Below are positions 17,439 through 26,267 of a DNA stretch of 64,000 nt, piece after piece. The notes beneath the pieces were generated by a model, which did no database searches, was not told where the DNA came from, and saw only the letters and a list, made by a program, of their open reading frames with translations. Source of the stretch: Panacagrimonas sp. Its GTDB lineage: Bacteria > Pseudomonadota > Gammaproteobacteria > Nevskiales > Nevskiaceae. The position numbers were made by a program, and so were the translations under genes. The stretch's first letter is position 1; every line of letters begins with the position of its first letter. The stretch lies in assembly GCF_020697055.1 (NCBI RefSeq), contig NZ_JAJFBP010000008.1, forward strand, positions 1-64,000. Direction: 5' to 3'.

Positions 17439-18398
17439 ATGGAGAAGCAAGTCCCTGGCGTCGGTACCCTGCTCAACAAAGCCCCGAAGAACTGGGGACG
17501 CTGGGGGCCGGAGGACGAGGTGGGCTCCCTCAACTTCCTGACGTCCGCCGAAGTACTGCGCGGTGTGGCAGCGGTCAAGCAGGGCCGCACCTTCACGCTG
17601 CAGGTGCAGATGGGCAATCCCAAGGGTGACCCGGTGTGGCCCGGCCGTGATCCGGCCAAGCGCATCAACGTGCTCGACGAGGGTCACTTTCTCTGCGGAA
17701 AAGGACCGGCGTTTCCAGGCGGCCTGCACTACGCCGACGACGTGATGTTCATGTACCTGCAGGGCTCGACGCAGTACGACGCGCTCGGGCACGTCTGGTG
17801 CGACGGCAAGCTCTGGAATGGATACGACGCGAACACCACCATTGGCGGCATGTCGAAGGCCAGCGTATTGCCGCTGGCAGAGCGCGGCATCGTGGGCCGC
17901 GGCGTGCTGATCGACATGGCGCGCCATCGCGGCAAGACATCGCTCGATCCGGGCGAGACCTTCACGCACGAGGATCTGCTCGCGGCGGCCAAGAAGCAGG
18001 GCGTGACCATCGAGAAGCACGACGTCCTGCTCCTGCGCACCGGCTGGATCAGCGCGTTCTACGAAAAGGACCGCGCCGAGTTCTACAAGAACTTCGTCGA
18101 GCCGGGCCTGACCTATACCCCGGAGCTGGTCGACTGGTTCCACGAGATGGAGATCCCGAACCTGGTGACGGACACCATCGCCAACGAGGTGACGATCGAC
18201 CCGGTTTCGGGCGCGGCGCTGCCGCTGCACATCGCGTTGATGAGCAACCTGGGCATCACGTTCACCGAGATCGCGCACCTGGATCCGCTGGCCGAGGACT
18301 GCGCCAGGGACGGGCAGTGGTCGTTCCTGTACGTCGCGGCACCGCTCAAGGTCGTCAACGGATCGGGAGCGCCGGTCAATCCGGTGGTGATCAAATGA
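17439..18398 (+). CDS. Cyclase-family (kynurenine formamidase-like) metal hydrolase
   Basis: This 319-residue protein belongs to the putative cyclase family that includes KynB-type arylformamidases. The family metal motif, normally HxGTHxDxPxH, appears as GSTQYDALGHVW, the Gln-containing variant found in a large uncharacterised subgroup. Other conserved parts are RGVLIDMARHRG, KHDVLLLRTGW and the C-terminal HIALMSNLGI. It starts after a good GAGGAG site. No tryptophan-degradation partners are nearby; instead the next genes are a small exported protein and an acyl-CoA synthetase, so a role in degrading a carboxylic acid or lactone is possible. Substrate unknown. Confidence 0.85.
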   Translation: MEKQVPGVGTLLNKAPKNWGRWGPEDEVGSLNFLTSAEVLRGVAAVKQGRTFTLQVQMGNPKGDPVWPGRDPAKRINVLDEGHFLCGKGPAFPGGLHYADDVMFMYLQGSTQYDALGHVWCDGKLWNGYDANTTIGGMSKASVLPLAERGIVGRGVLIDMARHRGKTSLDPGETFTHEDLLAAAKKQGVTIEKHDVLLLRTGWISAFYEKDRAEFYKNFVEPGLTYTPELVDWFHEMEIPNLVTDTIANEVTIDPVSGAALPLHIALMSNLGITFTEIAHLDPLAEDCARDGQWSFLYVAAPLKVVNGSGAPVNPVVIK

Positions 18399-18898
18399 AG
18401 CAGGGGTTGATCCGATGGGGCGCCGCGGCGGCGCTGGCGGTGAGCAGCGTGGCGGCCCTGGCGATGTCGGCCGGATCGGTCGGAACGTTCGTCGCCGTCG
18501 ATGACGGAGGCCAGCCCACCGAGAAGATCCTTCGCGTTTCCCAGTCGCCGGTGGGATGGAAATTCGAAGATCGCCAGCCCGACGGTTCCTGGCTGGACGT
18601 CAGCTGCCACGGTGGCTGCGAGCATCGCGAATCGAAAACCGAAGACCTCGTGCGGTTCTTCGGTGCACCGCCGCCGCCGGACATCCAGCCCGAATGCGTA
18701 CAGAACGAGGAATACGCGTTCTGTCACTTCATGAAGAACACGCCCGGCAACGAGCGGGAAGGCTTCGTGCTCGTGGTGCGCATCAACGAGGACTGGCTGC
18801 CGGTGTCGATGATCCGGCTGCCAGAAGCGCCAGGCGGCTCGCCGGACGAAGAAGAGAAGGCGCTGCCGAAGCTTGAATCCGCCCGCTGGATCCACTGA
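18395..18898 (+). CDS. Small exported protein of unknown function
   Basis: The ATG at 18395 overlaps the stop of the cyclase-family gene (ATGA), indicating coupling. The 167-residue product begins with a signal peptide (MKQGLIRWGAAAALAVSS, cleavage near ALAMSA) and has a short mature domain with four cysteines (CHGGC, ECVQ and FCHF). The C-terminus is acidic (PDEEEK). I do not recognise a family. Its location suggests it is made together with the cyclase-family enzyme. Confidence 0.75.
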   Translation: MKQGLIRWGAAAALAVSSVAALAMSAGSVGTFVAVDDGGQPTEKILRVSQSPVGWKFEDRQPDGSWLDVSCHGGCEHRESKTEDLVRFFGAPPPPDIQPECVQNEEYAFCHFMKNTPGNEREGFVLVVRINEDWLPVSMIRLPEAPGGSPDEEEKALPKLESARWIH

Positions 18899-18929
18899 GG
18901 AATCGCTGATCGCCACCACGGCCGACACT

Positions 18930-20582
18930 GTGCGTCCCTGGACCGCGCTCTACGCGCGTGGGCCGGGTCCGGATCTCTCGGTGCAGCATCCCGATGCGCT
19001 CGCCCTGTTTCGCGCGGCGGTCGCGCGTGCGCCCACGCAGGCCGCGATCCATTATTTCGATGCGACGCTCGACTATGCAGAACTCGATTCGCTGAGCGAC
19101 GCACTCGCGCTGGCACTGATCGAGGGCGGCGTCGGTCGCGGCGATCGCGTGGCGCTGTACCTGCAGAACGTTCCGCAGTTCGTCATCGGACTGGTTGCGA
19201 GCTGGAAGGCCGGTGCGATCGCGGTGTCGATCAATCCGATGAACCGGGAACGCGAGCTCGGTCTGCTGCTGGGCGACTGCAAGCCCACCGCGATTCTCGC
19301 GCACGAATCGGCCTACCACGACGTGCTGGCCAAGGTGCTGCCGGAGCACCCGGTGCAAACCGTCATCACCACCTCCGAGCTCGACTTCCAGACGCGTGGC
19401 GATCCGCGACTGTTCGCGTCGAGCGCGCATCACCGGCCCGTGACCACGCTCGATCTTCTGGATTGCATCGATCGGTATCGCGGCGAAAAGAAGCCGCCGG
19501 AGGTCGCATACGCGCCCGACGATGTCGCGATGCTGGTCTACACCTCGGGCACGACGGGTCTGCCCAAGGGCGCGATGAACACGCACGCCAACGTTGCGTT
19601 CACGGCCCAGGTCTACCGGGACTGGATGGCGCTGCCCGAGCATGCCGGCGTGCTGGGCATCGCGCCGCTGTTCCACATCACCGGGCTGATCGGTCACATC
19701 GCGCTGTCGTTCCTGGTCGCCGGACCGCTGACGCTGGCCTACCGGTTCGAGCCCGGCGTGATGCTCGACGCCATCGCCGAGCACCGTCCGAAGTTCACCA
19801 TCGGCGCCATCACCGCGCTGATCGCGCTGATGAACCATCCGTCCGCCACCGCGAGCAGCCTGCAGAGCATCGACACGATCTATTCGGGCGGTGCGCCGGT
19901 CGCGCCCGCCGTGGTCGAGCAGTTCGAGAAGAAGTTCGGGCTGTATATCCGCAACGCCTACGGTCTGACCGAGACGACGTCGCCGAGCACGGTGACACCG
20001 CGCGACAAACGCGGCCCGGTCGATCCGGATTTCGGCGCGCTGTCGGTCGGCGTGCCGACTTTCAACACCGAGATCCGCATCGTCGATGTCGAGACCGCGC
20101 AGCCGGTGAAGCCGGGTGAATCCGGCGAGATCGTGATCCGCGGGCCTCAGGTCGTGGCCGGCTACTGGAACAAGCCCAAGGAGACATCGGAAGCGATCCG
20201 CGACGGCTGGTTGCACACCGGCGACATCGGCGTGCTCGACGCCGAGGGCTGGCTGTACCTGGTCGATCGCAAGAAGGACATGATCAATGCCGCCGGCTAC
20301 AAGGTGTGGCCGCGCGAAGTCGAGGACGTGCTGTACACGCACCCGGCGGTGCGCGAGGCGGCGGTGGTCGGTGTGCCCGACGAATATCGCGGCGAGAGCG
20401 TCAAGGCGGTGGTGAGCCTCAAGCCCGGAGCCAGCGCCACCGCCGACGAGATCGTCGAGTTCTGCAAGGCGCGGATGGCCGCGTACAAATATCCACGGGT
20501 GGTCGAATTCCTGCCCGAACTCCCCAAGACGGTGACCGGAAAGATCCTGCGGCGCGAACTGCGCGCCTCGAAGGGTGGATAG
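18930..20582 (+). CDS. Long-chain fatty acid / acyl-CoA synthetase (AMP-forming)
   Basis: This acyl-adenylate-forming ligase should activate a carboxylic acid to its CoA thioester via acyl-AMP. The P-loop LVYTSGTTGLPKGAMN, the A5 motif NAYGLTETT, the A7 motif GWLHTGDIG, the A8 hinge DRKKDMINAAGYKVWPREVE and the catalytic-lysine motif PKTVTGKILRREL are all intact. A GTG at 18930 gives 550 residues beginning MRPWTALYARG, which resembles how family members start. A TTG at 18873 would add 19 residues and overlap the upstream gene. The substrate is not predictable from sequence. Confidence 0.92.
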   Translation: MRPWTALYARGPGPDLSVQHPDALALFRAAVARAPTQAAIHYFDATLDYAELDSLSDALALALIEGGVGRGDRVALYLQNVPQFVIGLVASWKAGAIAVSINPMNRERELGLLLGDCKPTAILAHESAYHDVLAKVLPEHPVQTVITTSELDFQTRGDPRLFASSAHHRPVTTLDLLDCIDRYRGEKKPPEVAYAPDDVAMLVYTSGTTGLPKGAMNTHANVAFTAQVYRDWMALPEHAGVLGIAPLFHITGLIGHIALSFLVAGPLTLAYRFEPGVMLDAIAEHRPKFTIGAITALIALMNHPSATASSLQSIDTIYSGGAPVAPAVVEQFEKKFGLYIRNAYGLTETTSPSTVTPRDKRGPVDPDFGALSVGVPTFNTEIRIVDVETAQPVKPGESGEIVIRGPQVVAGYWNKPKETSEAIRDGWLHTGDIGVLDAEGWLYLVDRKKDMINAAGYKVWPREVEDVLYTHPAVREAAVVGVPDEYRGESVKAVVSLKPGASATADEIVEFCKARMAAYKYPRVVEFLPELPKTVTGKILRRELRASKGG

Positions 20583-20599
20583 GTAGCGCGTCGGCAAGA

Positions 20600-20630
20600 A
20601 AACACCCCGGGTTTCACGCCCGGGGTGTTT
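20600..20630. terminator. Perfect bidirectional hairpin terminator
   Basis: AAACACCCCGGG (20600-20611) pairs perfectly with CCCGGGGTGTTT (20619-20630) around a seven-base loop. The A-rich left end and T-rich right end make it an intrinsic terminator in both directions, exactly between the convergent acyl-CoA synthetase and secreted-protein genes. Confidence 0.9.
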
Positions 20631-20647
20631 GAGCAAGCGCTCGACGA

Positions 20648-22084
20648 CTAGGGAAATGTCGTCTGGACCTTCACCGTCGCGGTGTCCTTCGGCGAGGCCG
20701 CGTGTCCGTCATCGTCCACGGTGTCGCCCGTCACCGTGTTGGTATGGTTGATCGAGCAGGTCTGACTCGAGAGTTTCGCGACGAATGTGCAGGTGTAGTT
20801 GTCGCTCTTGCCGATGTCCTGCGGCACCTCGCACTTGGTGCTCACGATGTCTCCGCCGACGACCGTGAGATCGCCGAACAGGTCATCCTTGAGCTTGTTG
20901 AGCTTCATCGTGTCGACCGCGGAGTTGTTGGTGACGGTGACCTGGTAGTCCACCTTGACGTCGCAGCCGGCGCTGACCGCCGTCTTGGTCAGGGTCGGAT
21001 CAGGGCCGACGAAGTCGGTGACCGCGACGGTGGCCGTGCCGGTGGAGCATGGCGCGTTGTTCTGGCTGGTTCCGCAGATCGTGACCTTGTCTTCGCGCAC
21101 GTCCCCGAGGTTGCCGTCGACGAACATGTCGAAGTAGCAGGTGGCCGATCCGCTTGCGGCCAGGGTCGTGCCGATCAGGCTCGGGCAGCTGGTCATCCCG
21201 GCCGGGGTGCACGGCCCCGGCGAGCCGACGGAGGGCTGGTTCGGTACACACGCGGCGATGCCGCTCAGATCGTGGCTGGCGCCTCCCGTGATCTTGTCGT
21301 TGATCGAGGTGATCTTCAGCGTGGCGACCTGCGAGTCGTTCTTGACGGTGGCGGTGAACGTCACCGCGGCGCCCAGCTCGTTGACGGATGTCGGGGACGC
21401 CTGCTTGGTGACGGTGATCTTCGCGTCCTCCACCTTCACGGGGACTTCGAAGTTGTCGTCACACGTGCACTTCGACTTGGTATCGGGGTTGAAGGTCGCC
21501 GCGTCGGCGAGATTGAACGGGTTGCTGACCGTCGCCACCGTGCCCGCCGTGTTGTGCCAGCTCGTGCAGTTCGGAAGGTTCAGGTTGCCGTCGTTGTCGG
21601 TATCCACGCACATCACGTTCGGGATCTCGAACGAGATGGTGTGGGTCCCGGAATTGAGATCGCCGGCGGCGTCGTTGTCCAGATTGACCGCAGGGCTTAC
21701 GCCCGGCGTGAGCGCGCTCAGTGAGCACTCGCCGGTGGCGTTGGTGCCGTCTCCACGCGCATTGGCTCCGCCGTCGGTCCGGAAGAAATAGCCGGCGTCA
21801 TAGCGCGTGCTGGCGGTCACCACCGTTTCGAAGGTCGCCTTGAGTGTGAACGAGGTGCCTTTGATGCACGTCGCGGGGCTGACGGACGTGGCCTTGGACA
21901 GGCGGATATCCCCGGCGGTGCAGTTGAGCTTGTTCGAGCCGCTGACCGGCGCTCCGAACACCTTTTGCATGCAGATCTGACCTTTTTGGGTCGGTCCGTT
22001 GAGCTGGGCCTTGGCCGTTGGAATCTGGAATGTGCAGGCAATGGCGACGGCAGCCGCCAAGAGTTTTCCTATGTGACTTTGCAT
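20648..22084 (-). CDS. Secreted Cys-rich protein with DUF11-like repeats
   Basis: This 478-residue protein has a clear signal peptide (MQSHIGKLLAAAVAIACTF, cleavage near AKA-Q). The mature part contains at least two beta-sandwich repeats with the wording ITVTKQASPTSV ... VTFTATVKND and LTKTAVSAGCDVKVDYQVTVTNN, which resembles DUF11/adhesin-type surface repeats. About 17 cysteines are spread along the chain. An Asp-rich CVDTDNDGNLNLPNC loop could bind calcium. There is no recognisable C-terminal sorting signal. Codon use is less GC-extreme in places than its neighbours, with AAG/ACC-rich Ser/Thr stretches. It is probably secreted; no function is assigned. Confidence 0.75.
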   Translation of the reverse strand: MQSHIGKLLAAAVAIACTFQIPTAKAQLNGPTQKGQICMQKVFGAPVSGSNKLNCTAGDIRLSKATSVSPATCIKGTSFTLKATFETVVTASTRYDAGYFFRTDGGANARGDGTNATGECSLSALTPGVSPAVNLDNDAAGDLNSGTHTISFEIPNVMCVDTDNDGNLNLPNCTSWHNTAGTVATVSNPFNLADAATFNPDTKSKCTCDDNFEVPVKVEDAKITVTKQASPTSVNELGAAVTFTATVKNDSQVATLKITSINDKITGGASHDLSGIAACVPNQPSVGSPGPCTPAGMTSCPSLIGTTLAASGSATCYFDMFVDGNLGDVREDKVTICGTSQNNAPCSTGTATVAVTDFVGPDPTLTKTAVSAGCDVKVDYQVTVTNNSAVDTMKLNKLKDDLFGDLTVVGGDIVSTKCEVPQDIGKSDNYTCTFVAKLSSQTCSINHTNTVTGDTVDDDGHAASPKDTATVKVQTTFP

Positions 22085-22290
22085 GAGCGCTCTCCCAATG
22101 GGTCGGACTGAATACCCGGGTGTCCTGGTAGGAGTCCGGCGTCCTGACGATGTGTGTGACGGGAGACGCTAGATCGGGTGCCGCACGGGGGTATATCGAC
22201 CAGATGGGCGATGTCTGGGGACGGCGTCGCAAGGAAAAGCGAAAGCTCGCCGGCTTCGGGTCGCCTGCACGTGGCCGCGAGACGTCGAGT
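22085..22290. other. Upstream region of the secreted-protein gene
   Basis: This 206-base gap lies between the TetR stop and the secreted-protein start on the same strand. It must contain the promoter of the secreted-protein gene. A GGGAGAGCG ribosome site sits just before the ATG at 22084. I see no repeat, RNA gene or credible small gene. Confidence 0.5.
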
Positions 22291-22926
22291 TCAAAACACT
22301 CGGGCGAGGTCCACGGCGTCGTGGCCCCTCGCATACGCCCGGAACAACGTCCTCGCCAGCACCGCCATCATCCGGTGCACCTCTTCCGGCGGCTTGTGCC
22401 GCAACGGCAGCACCACGGCCTCCATCAGGGAGATCATCGCCCGCGAGATGTCTTCCAGATCGCCGGCCAGGTCGAAGCGTTGCTGCTCCACGCCGCGGCG
22501 CAGCGCGGTCTCGATCACGGCCTGGCTGCTCGATTCGAACGCCGCCTGGGCCTCGAGCATCGAGCGCGTCTCGGGCGAGTTCGGAATCAGCCAGTAGCCG
22601 GCGACGCCCTGCTCGAGGGTCGGGTCCTTCACCACCTGTTCGAGTCCGCGGAACAGGAACAGCACCGCCTGCACCGGATCCTCGGTGCGGCCCATCGGCT
22701 CGAAGATGTGGGTGCGGAAAAGCCCGTGCAGGCGGGCCAGGCACTGCAGGTAGAGCTCGGCCTTGCCCCGGAAATGCCAGTACAGGGCCCCTTTGCTGAG
22801 TTGCGCCGCCTTGGCGATGTCTCCGATCGAGACGCCTTCGTACCCGTAGCGGCCGAACAGTTGAAAGGCGACGTCCTGGATCACCTGGAGCGTGTCGAAC
22901 TGTTCGTGCGCGGGCTTGCGGGGCAT
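22291..22926 (-). CDS. TetR/AcrR-family transcriptional regulator
   Basis: The 211-residue protein starts at the ATG at 22926 (MPRKPAHEQF). An N-terminal TetR helix-turn-helix reads VSIGDIAKAAQLSKGALYWHF around residues 34-54, very close to AcrR/TtgR-type repressors. The C-terminal ligand-binding region is helical. It is divergent from the sirtuin gene with 74 bases between starts. A GCGCCC-G-GGGCGC dyad at 22960-22972 in that gap is a candidate operator. The target and ligand are unknown; no efflux pump is adjacent. Confidence 0.9.
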   Translation of the reverse strand: MPRKPAHEQFDTLQVIQDVAFQLFGRYGYEGVSIGDIAKAAQLSKGALYWHFRGKAELYLQCLARLHGLFRTHIFEPMGRTEDPVQAVLFLFRGLEQVVKDPTLEQGVAGYWLIPNSPETRSMLEAQAAFESSSQAVIETALRRGVEQQRFDLAGDLEDISRAMISLMEAVVLPLRHKPPEEVHRMMAVLARTLFRAYARGHDAVDLARVF

Positions 22927-23000
22927 GATGCGGGGAGGATGGAGACGGCAGGAATTATGGCGCCCGGGGCGCAGCAGCGCACCACGAGGAATCGCCACAC

Positions 23001-23774
23001 ATGAGCAGCGGCAATACGGATGCCCTCGTCGAGGAGGCCGGATCGCTGTTGCGCCGTGCCCGGCGCGTGCTGGTGATCACCGGCGCGGGCATTTCCGCCG
23101 ACTCGGGCCTGCCGACGTATCGCGGCATCGGCGGGCTCTACGAGACCGACATGACCGAGGACGATCTGCCGATCGAGGTGGCGCTGTCGGGCCAGATGCT
23201 GCGCGCCCGCCCGGCGGTAACCTGGAAATATCTGTCGCAGGTCGAGTGCGCCTGCCGCGGGGCCAGGCCCAACGCGGGGCATTTTGCGCTGGCGCGAATG
23301 GCCAACGGCTTTCGCCGGCTCACGGTCCTGACCCAGAACATCGACGGTTTCCATCGCGATGCCGGCCAGGAGCACCTGATCGAGATCCACGGCAACGTGC
23401 ACGAACTGTTCTGCACCGAGTGCCGGCGCGAGTGGTGGGTGAAGGACTACGCGCACCTGCAGACGCCGCCGCGCTGCGAGGACTGCCACGGTCCGGTGCG
23501 TCCGCGCGTCGTGCTGTTCGGCGAGCAGTTGCCCGCGAGCGCCATCGAGCGGCTGGAAGCCGCGATGGACGAGGGGGTCGACCTGGTGATGAGCATCGGC
23601 ACGACCAGCGTGTTCCCCTACATCGCCGGTCCGGTCATCCAGGCCGCGCGCATCGGCCTGCCCACCATCGAGATCAATCCGGGCGAGTCGGAAGTCTCGA
23701 GCGTTGTGAGCGTGCGCATTCCGGAACGCGCGGCAACGGTCCTGCCACGCCTGCAGGCGCTCGCCAGTCGATGA
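23001..23774 (+). CDS. Sir2-family NAD-dependent protein deacylase
   Basis: This 257-residue sirtuin removes acyl groups from protein lysines using NAD. The NAD motifs GAGISADSGLPTYRG and TQNIDGFH are intact. His130 in IHGNVHE is the catalytic histidine. Zinc is bound by Cys138, Cys141, Cys159 and Cys162 in a CxxC-x17-CxxC arrangement. I do not see the Tyr-x-x-Arg pair of desuccinylase-type sirtuins in the expected loop, so deacetylation is more likely. It overlaps the next gene by four bases. The acyl-CoA synthetase upstream could be a substrate, which is speculation. Confidence 0.93.
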   Translation: MSSGNTDALVEEAGSLLRRARRVLVITGAGISADSGLPTYRGIGGLYETDMTEDDLPIEVALSGQMLRARPAVTWKYLSQVECACRGARPNAGHFALARMANGFRRLTVLTQNIDGFHRDAGQEHLIEIHGNVHELFCTECRREWWVKDYAHLQTPPRCEDCHGPVRPRVVLFGEQLPASAIERLEAAMDEGVDLVMSIGTTSVFPYIAGPVIQAARIGLPTIEINPGESEVSSVVSVRIPERAATVLPRLQALASR

Positions 23775-24406
23775 CGGAGACGATGAGCCTGTCGCGGTGG
23801 AAGCAGCCCTGGGCCGACCTGGGGCTCGAAGCGCGCATGGAGCTGCACGCCGACCTGCGCAACGCGTACTCCGAACCGCATCGGGCCTACCACACGCTGC
23901 ATCACATCTCGGAATGCCTGCAGCTGCTGCAGCAGGTACAGGGCCTGGCCAAGAGCAGCGCCTCGATCGAGCTGGCGATCTGGTTCCACGACGCCATCTA
24001 CGATCCGCGACGCAGCGACAACGAGGAGCGCAGCGCGTTGTGGGCGCAAAGCGAGCTCAAGCGCGTCGGCGCACCGCTGGCGCTGCAGAGCCGGATCGTG
24101 TCGCTGGTGATGGTGACCTGCCACGCCGCCGAGCCGCAGACCGCGGACGAGGAGCTGATGTCGGACATCGACCTCGCGATCCTGGGCGCCGGCAGCCGCC
24201 GCTTCGACGAGTACGAACGCCAGGTGCGACAGGAGTACGCGCACGTGCCGACGCAGCAGTTCCGTCCGGCCAGGCGCAAGATCCTCAACGACTTCCTCGA
24301 GCGCGAGCACATCTACTGCACCGAGTGGTTTCGCACGCGGCGCGAGGCGCAGGCCCGCGCCAACATGCAGCGCTCCCTGACGCGCTTGGCGGGGAAGTTC
24401 TGGTAG
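23771..24406 (+). CDS. HD-superfamily metal-dependent phosphohydrolase-like protein
   Basis: The ATG overlaps the sirtuin stop (ATGA). The 211-residue protein has HTLHHI at 41-46, the HD doublet at 73-74 in WFHDAIYD and a later Asp in LMSDIDLAILG, which together form an HD-type metal site. It matches the family of predicted HD phosphohydrolases of about 200 residues whose substrate is not known. Translational coupling to the sirtuin suggests related roles, perhaps in nucleotide turnover; this is inference. Confidence 0.85.
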   Translation: MTETMSLSRWKQPWADLGLEARMELHADLRNAYSEPHRAYHTLHHISECLQLLQQVQGLAKSSASIELAIWFHDAIYDPRRSDNEERSALWAQSELKRVGAPLALQSRIVSLVMVTCHAAEPQTADEELMSDIDLAILGAGSRRFDEYERQVRQEYAHVPTQQFRPARRKILNDFLEREHIYCTEWFRTRREAQARANMQRSLTRLAGKFW

Positions 24407-24439
24407 ATCGACGGCCGCCTGCAATGGGCGGCGAGGCGT

Positions 24440-25069
24440 TCAGACCGCGCCGGACTCGCGCAGCAGTTTCGCGACGGCCTGCGCCAGATCGGCATAGCCC
24501 CGCGCATTCGGATGGATCTGGTCGGCCTTGCGGTCGGCGTCGCTCAGGATGTCGGGAATGACCAGCGATTCGATCGGCAGCGCGTACCGGCTCGCGAGTT
24601 CCAGGTAGCTGACCTCGGTGCTGAGCCCGAACAGGCGCGGCTCGGGCACGCCGAGCAGCACCACCGGGATGTTGCGTCCACGCACCAGCTCGATCATGGC
24701 CGCGAGGTTGCGACGCATCTGCACGCGATCCTGCTTGCGCAGCATGTCGTTGCCGCCCAGGCACAGGATCACCAGCGACGGATGCGTGCGATCCAGCACC
24801 TCGGGCAGGCGCTCGAGGCCCTGCGTCGTCGTCTCTCCCGGAACGCCCGCGTTGATCACGTGACGATCGATCAGCGTCGCCAGCACCGACGGATAGCTCT
24901 GCTCGGTCGCGGCGCCGGTGCCGTAGGTCAGGCTGTCGCCGAACGCGAGGATCGTGGCGTCGCTGTGCAGCGGCGCCAGCCGCGGCGCACGATCGTCCTT
25001 GCCGCACGCGGCGACCAGCAGCGCCAGCGTGACGAGCAGCGCCGCCCAGCAACGACTAGCTCTCGCCAT
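24440..25069 (-). CDS. Lipoprotein GDSL esterase (TesA/arylesterase-like)
   Basis: The 209-residue protein is an SGNH hydrolase related to E. coli TesA, a periplasmic thioesterase/lysophospholipase. The nucleophile is Ser46 in FGDSLTYG; the block III motif GGND and the C-terminal DQIH (Asp183, His186) complete the site. Unlike TesA it has a lipobox, LVAAC, with Cys22, so it should be a lipid-anchored envelope protein. The start overlaps sixA by 14 bases. It is the last gene of a run that begins at the SCP2 gene. Confidence 0.88.
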   Translation of the reverse strand: MARASRCWAALLVTLALLVAACGKDDRAPRLAPLHSDATILAFGDSLTYGTGAATEQSYPSVLATLIDRHVINAGVPGETTTQGLERLPEVLDRTHPSLVILCLGGNDMLRKQDRVQMRRNLAAMIELVRGRNIPVVLLGVPEPRLFGLSTEVSYLELASRYALPIESLVIPDILSDADRKADQIHPNARGYADLAQAVAKLLRESGAV

Positions 25070-25553
25070 CCTTGGGAAACAGATAACGCGCCAGACGTCC
25101 GCACCCTGCGCCCACTTCGCGCCAATCGGCGGCCTGCAGCTCGAAGCTCGCCACCGCGCAGGTCGGCATGTCGTCGAAAGGGCAGGTCGCAAGCCAGTTC
25201 GACAGCTCCGAGAACCCCGGGTTGTGGCCGAACAGGATCGCGTGACGCGAATCCGCCGGCAGCGCCCGCACCACGTCGATCAGCGACTGGCGCGTGGCGT
25301 CGTAGATGCGCCGCTCCAGCACGATGTCGTCGTCAGCCACGCCCAGGCGATCCGCGAACACGCGCGCCGTGCTGATCGCGCGCAGGGCAGGGCTCGACAC
25401 CATGTGATCGGGAAGGCGTCGCAAGGCGCTCACGCGCAGCGCCATCACCGGCGCATCGCGCTGGCCACGCGCGTTGAGCGGACGCTCGAAATCGCTGGAT
25501 TCCGGGTCATCCCAGGACGACTTCGCGTGGCGGACGAGGGTGAGGCGCAGCAT
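25056..25553 (-). CDS. sixA: SixA-type histidine phosphatase
   Basis: The 165-residue protein has the phosphoglycerate-mutase-like RHG core: LVRHAKSSW with catalytic His9, and a second histidine in [10 protein letters not shown]. The size and the missing cap domain match SixA, which dephosphorylates His residues of phosphorelay or phosphotransfer proteins. It lies 14 bases after rsmJ and overlaps the esterase gene. The specific partner is not evident in the window. Confidence 0.87.
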   Translation of the reverse strand: MLRLTLVRHAKSSWDDPESSDFERPLNARGQRDAPVMALRVSALRRLPDHMVSSPALRAISTARVFADRLGVADDDIVLERRIYDATRQSLIDVVRALPADSRHAILFGHNPGFSELSNWLATCPFDDMPTCAVASFELQAADWREVGAGCGRLARYLFPKDGES

Positions 25554-25567
25554 GGAGGCCAGTGTGC

Positions 25568-26254
25568 TCAGGGAATCGTCGAAAGGTAAAGATCGAAGCG
25601 GGCCTGGGTGCCCGCGAGAATGGCGTCGGGTCGCGCGCCGGCCAGCGGCGGTGCCTTGGCCGGACGTTTGACCGCCACGCGCGGCGCCAATGCGCGCACG
25701 TGAGCGAGGAGCCGCTCGGCGTCCAGATCGTCACCGGCCAACTCCCGCAACATCTGCATCTCCTTTTGAGGCAGCGCCGATTTGCCGTCGTCGGGGTACA
25801 TCGGATCCAGGTACGCCGAATCGAACGGGCCCTGCGTCGCGCCGACATCCAGCGCATCGCTTCCGATGATCCGCAGCCGGTCGGCGGCATAGACGATCGA
25901 GGCGTCGGACGATGCGCGCGCACGACGCTGGGCGTCGCGCAGCAGTTCCACCACCAGCGGCTGGCGCTCCACCAGCACGACCTCGGCACCGAGGGCGCCG
26001 AGGGTGAACGCATCGCGCCCGAGTCCGCCGGTGGCATCGAGCACGCGGACCGCGGGTTTGAGGTGCAGACCCACGGCGCGTGCGAGCGGCTGCCGGCGGC
26101 CCGCGCGAATGCGACTGCGTTGGGCGGCGCTTTCCCAGTCGATCACCAACGGCTTCCAGTCGGCGCGATGCGTCGCGCGCAACGCGACGCGACCGTCGAT
26201 CGACTCCAGGCAAAAAAAACCCCGGGCGTCGCCGCCCGGGGCCGTATCGCTCAC
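25568..26254 (-). CDS. rsmJ: 16S rRNA (guanine-1516-N2)-methyltransferase RsmJ
   Basis: The frame encodes a class I SAM methyltransferase with VLDATGGLGRDAF as the SAM site, LDPMYPDDGKSALPQKEM as the RsmJ catalytic region and VKRP near the end, closely paralleling E. coli RsmJ. The start is uncertain. A GTG at 26254 gives 228 residues but would translate through the terminator of the upstream gene (26212-26241). A TTG at 26182 would avoid it and give 204 residues. There is no ATG, and even the long form lacks about 20 N-terminal residues of the E. coli protein. Confidence 0.88.
   Translation of the reverse strand: MSDTAPGGDARGFFCLESIDGRVALRATHRADWKPLVIDWESAAQRSRIRAGRRQPLARAVGLHLKPAVRVLDATGGLGRDAFTLGALGAEVVLVERQPLVVELLRDAQRRARASSDASIVYAADRLRIIGSDALDVGATQGPFDSAYLDPMYPDDGKSALPQKEMQMLRELAGDDLDAERLLAHVRALAPRVAVKRPAKAPPLAGARPDAILAGTQARFDLYLSTIP
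26212..26241 (-). terminator. Intrinsic terminator of the SCP2 gene, inside the rsmJ frame
   Basis: Read on the minus strand, CCCCGGGCG and CGCCCGGGG form a perfect nine-pair stem around a four-base loop, followed by eight consecutive T. It lies 27 bases after the SCP2 stop and is a textbook Rho-independent terminator. It also falls within the open frame leading into rsmJ. Confidence 0.9.
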
Positions 26255-26267
26255 GAAGCGATCCAGG

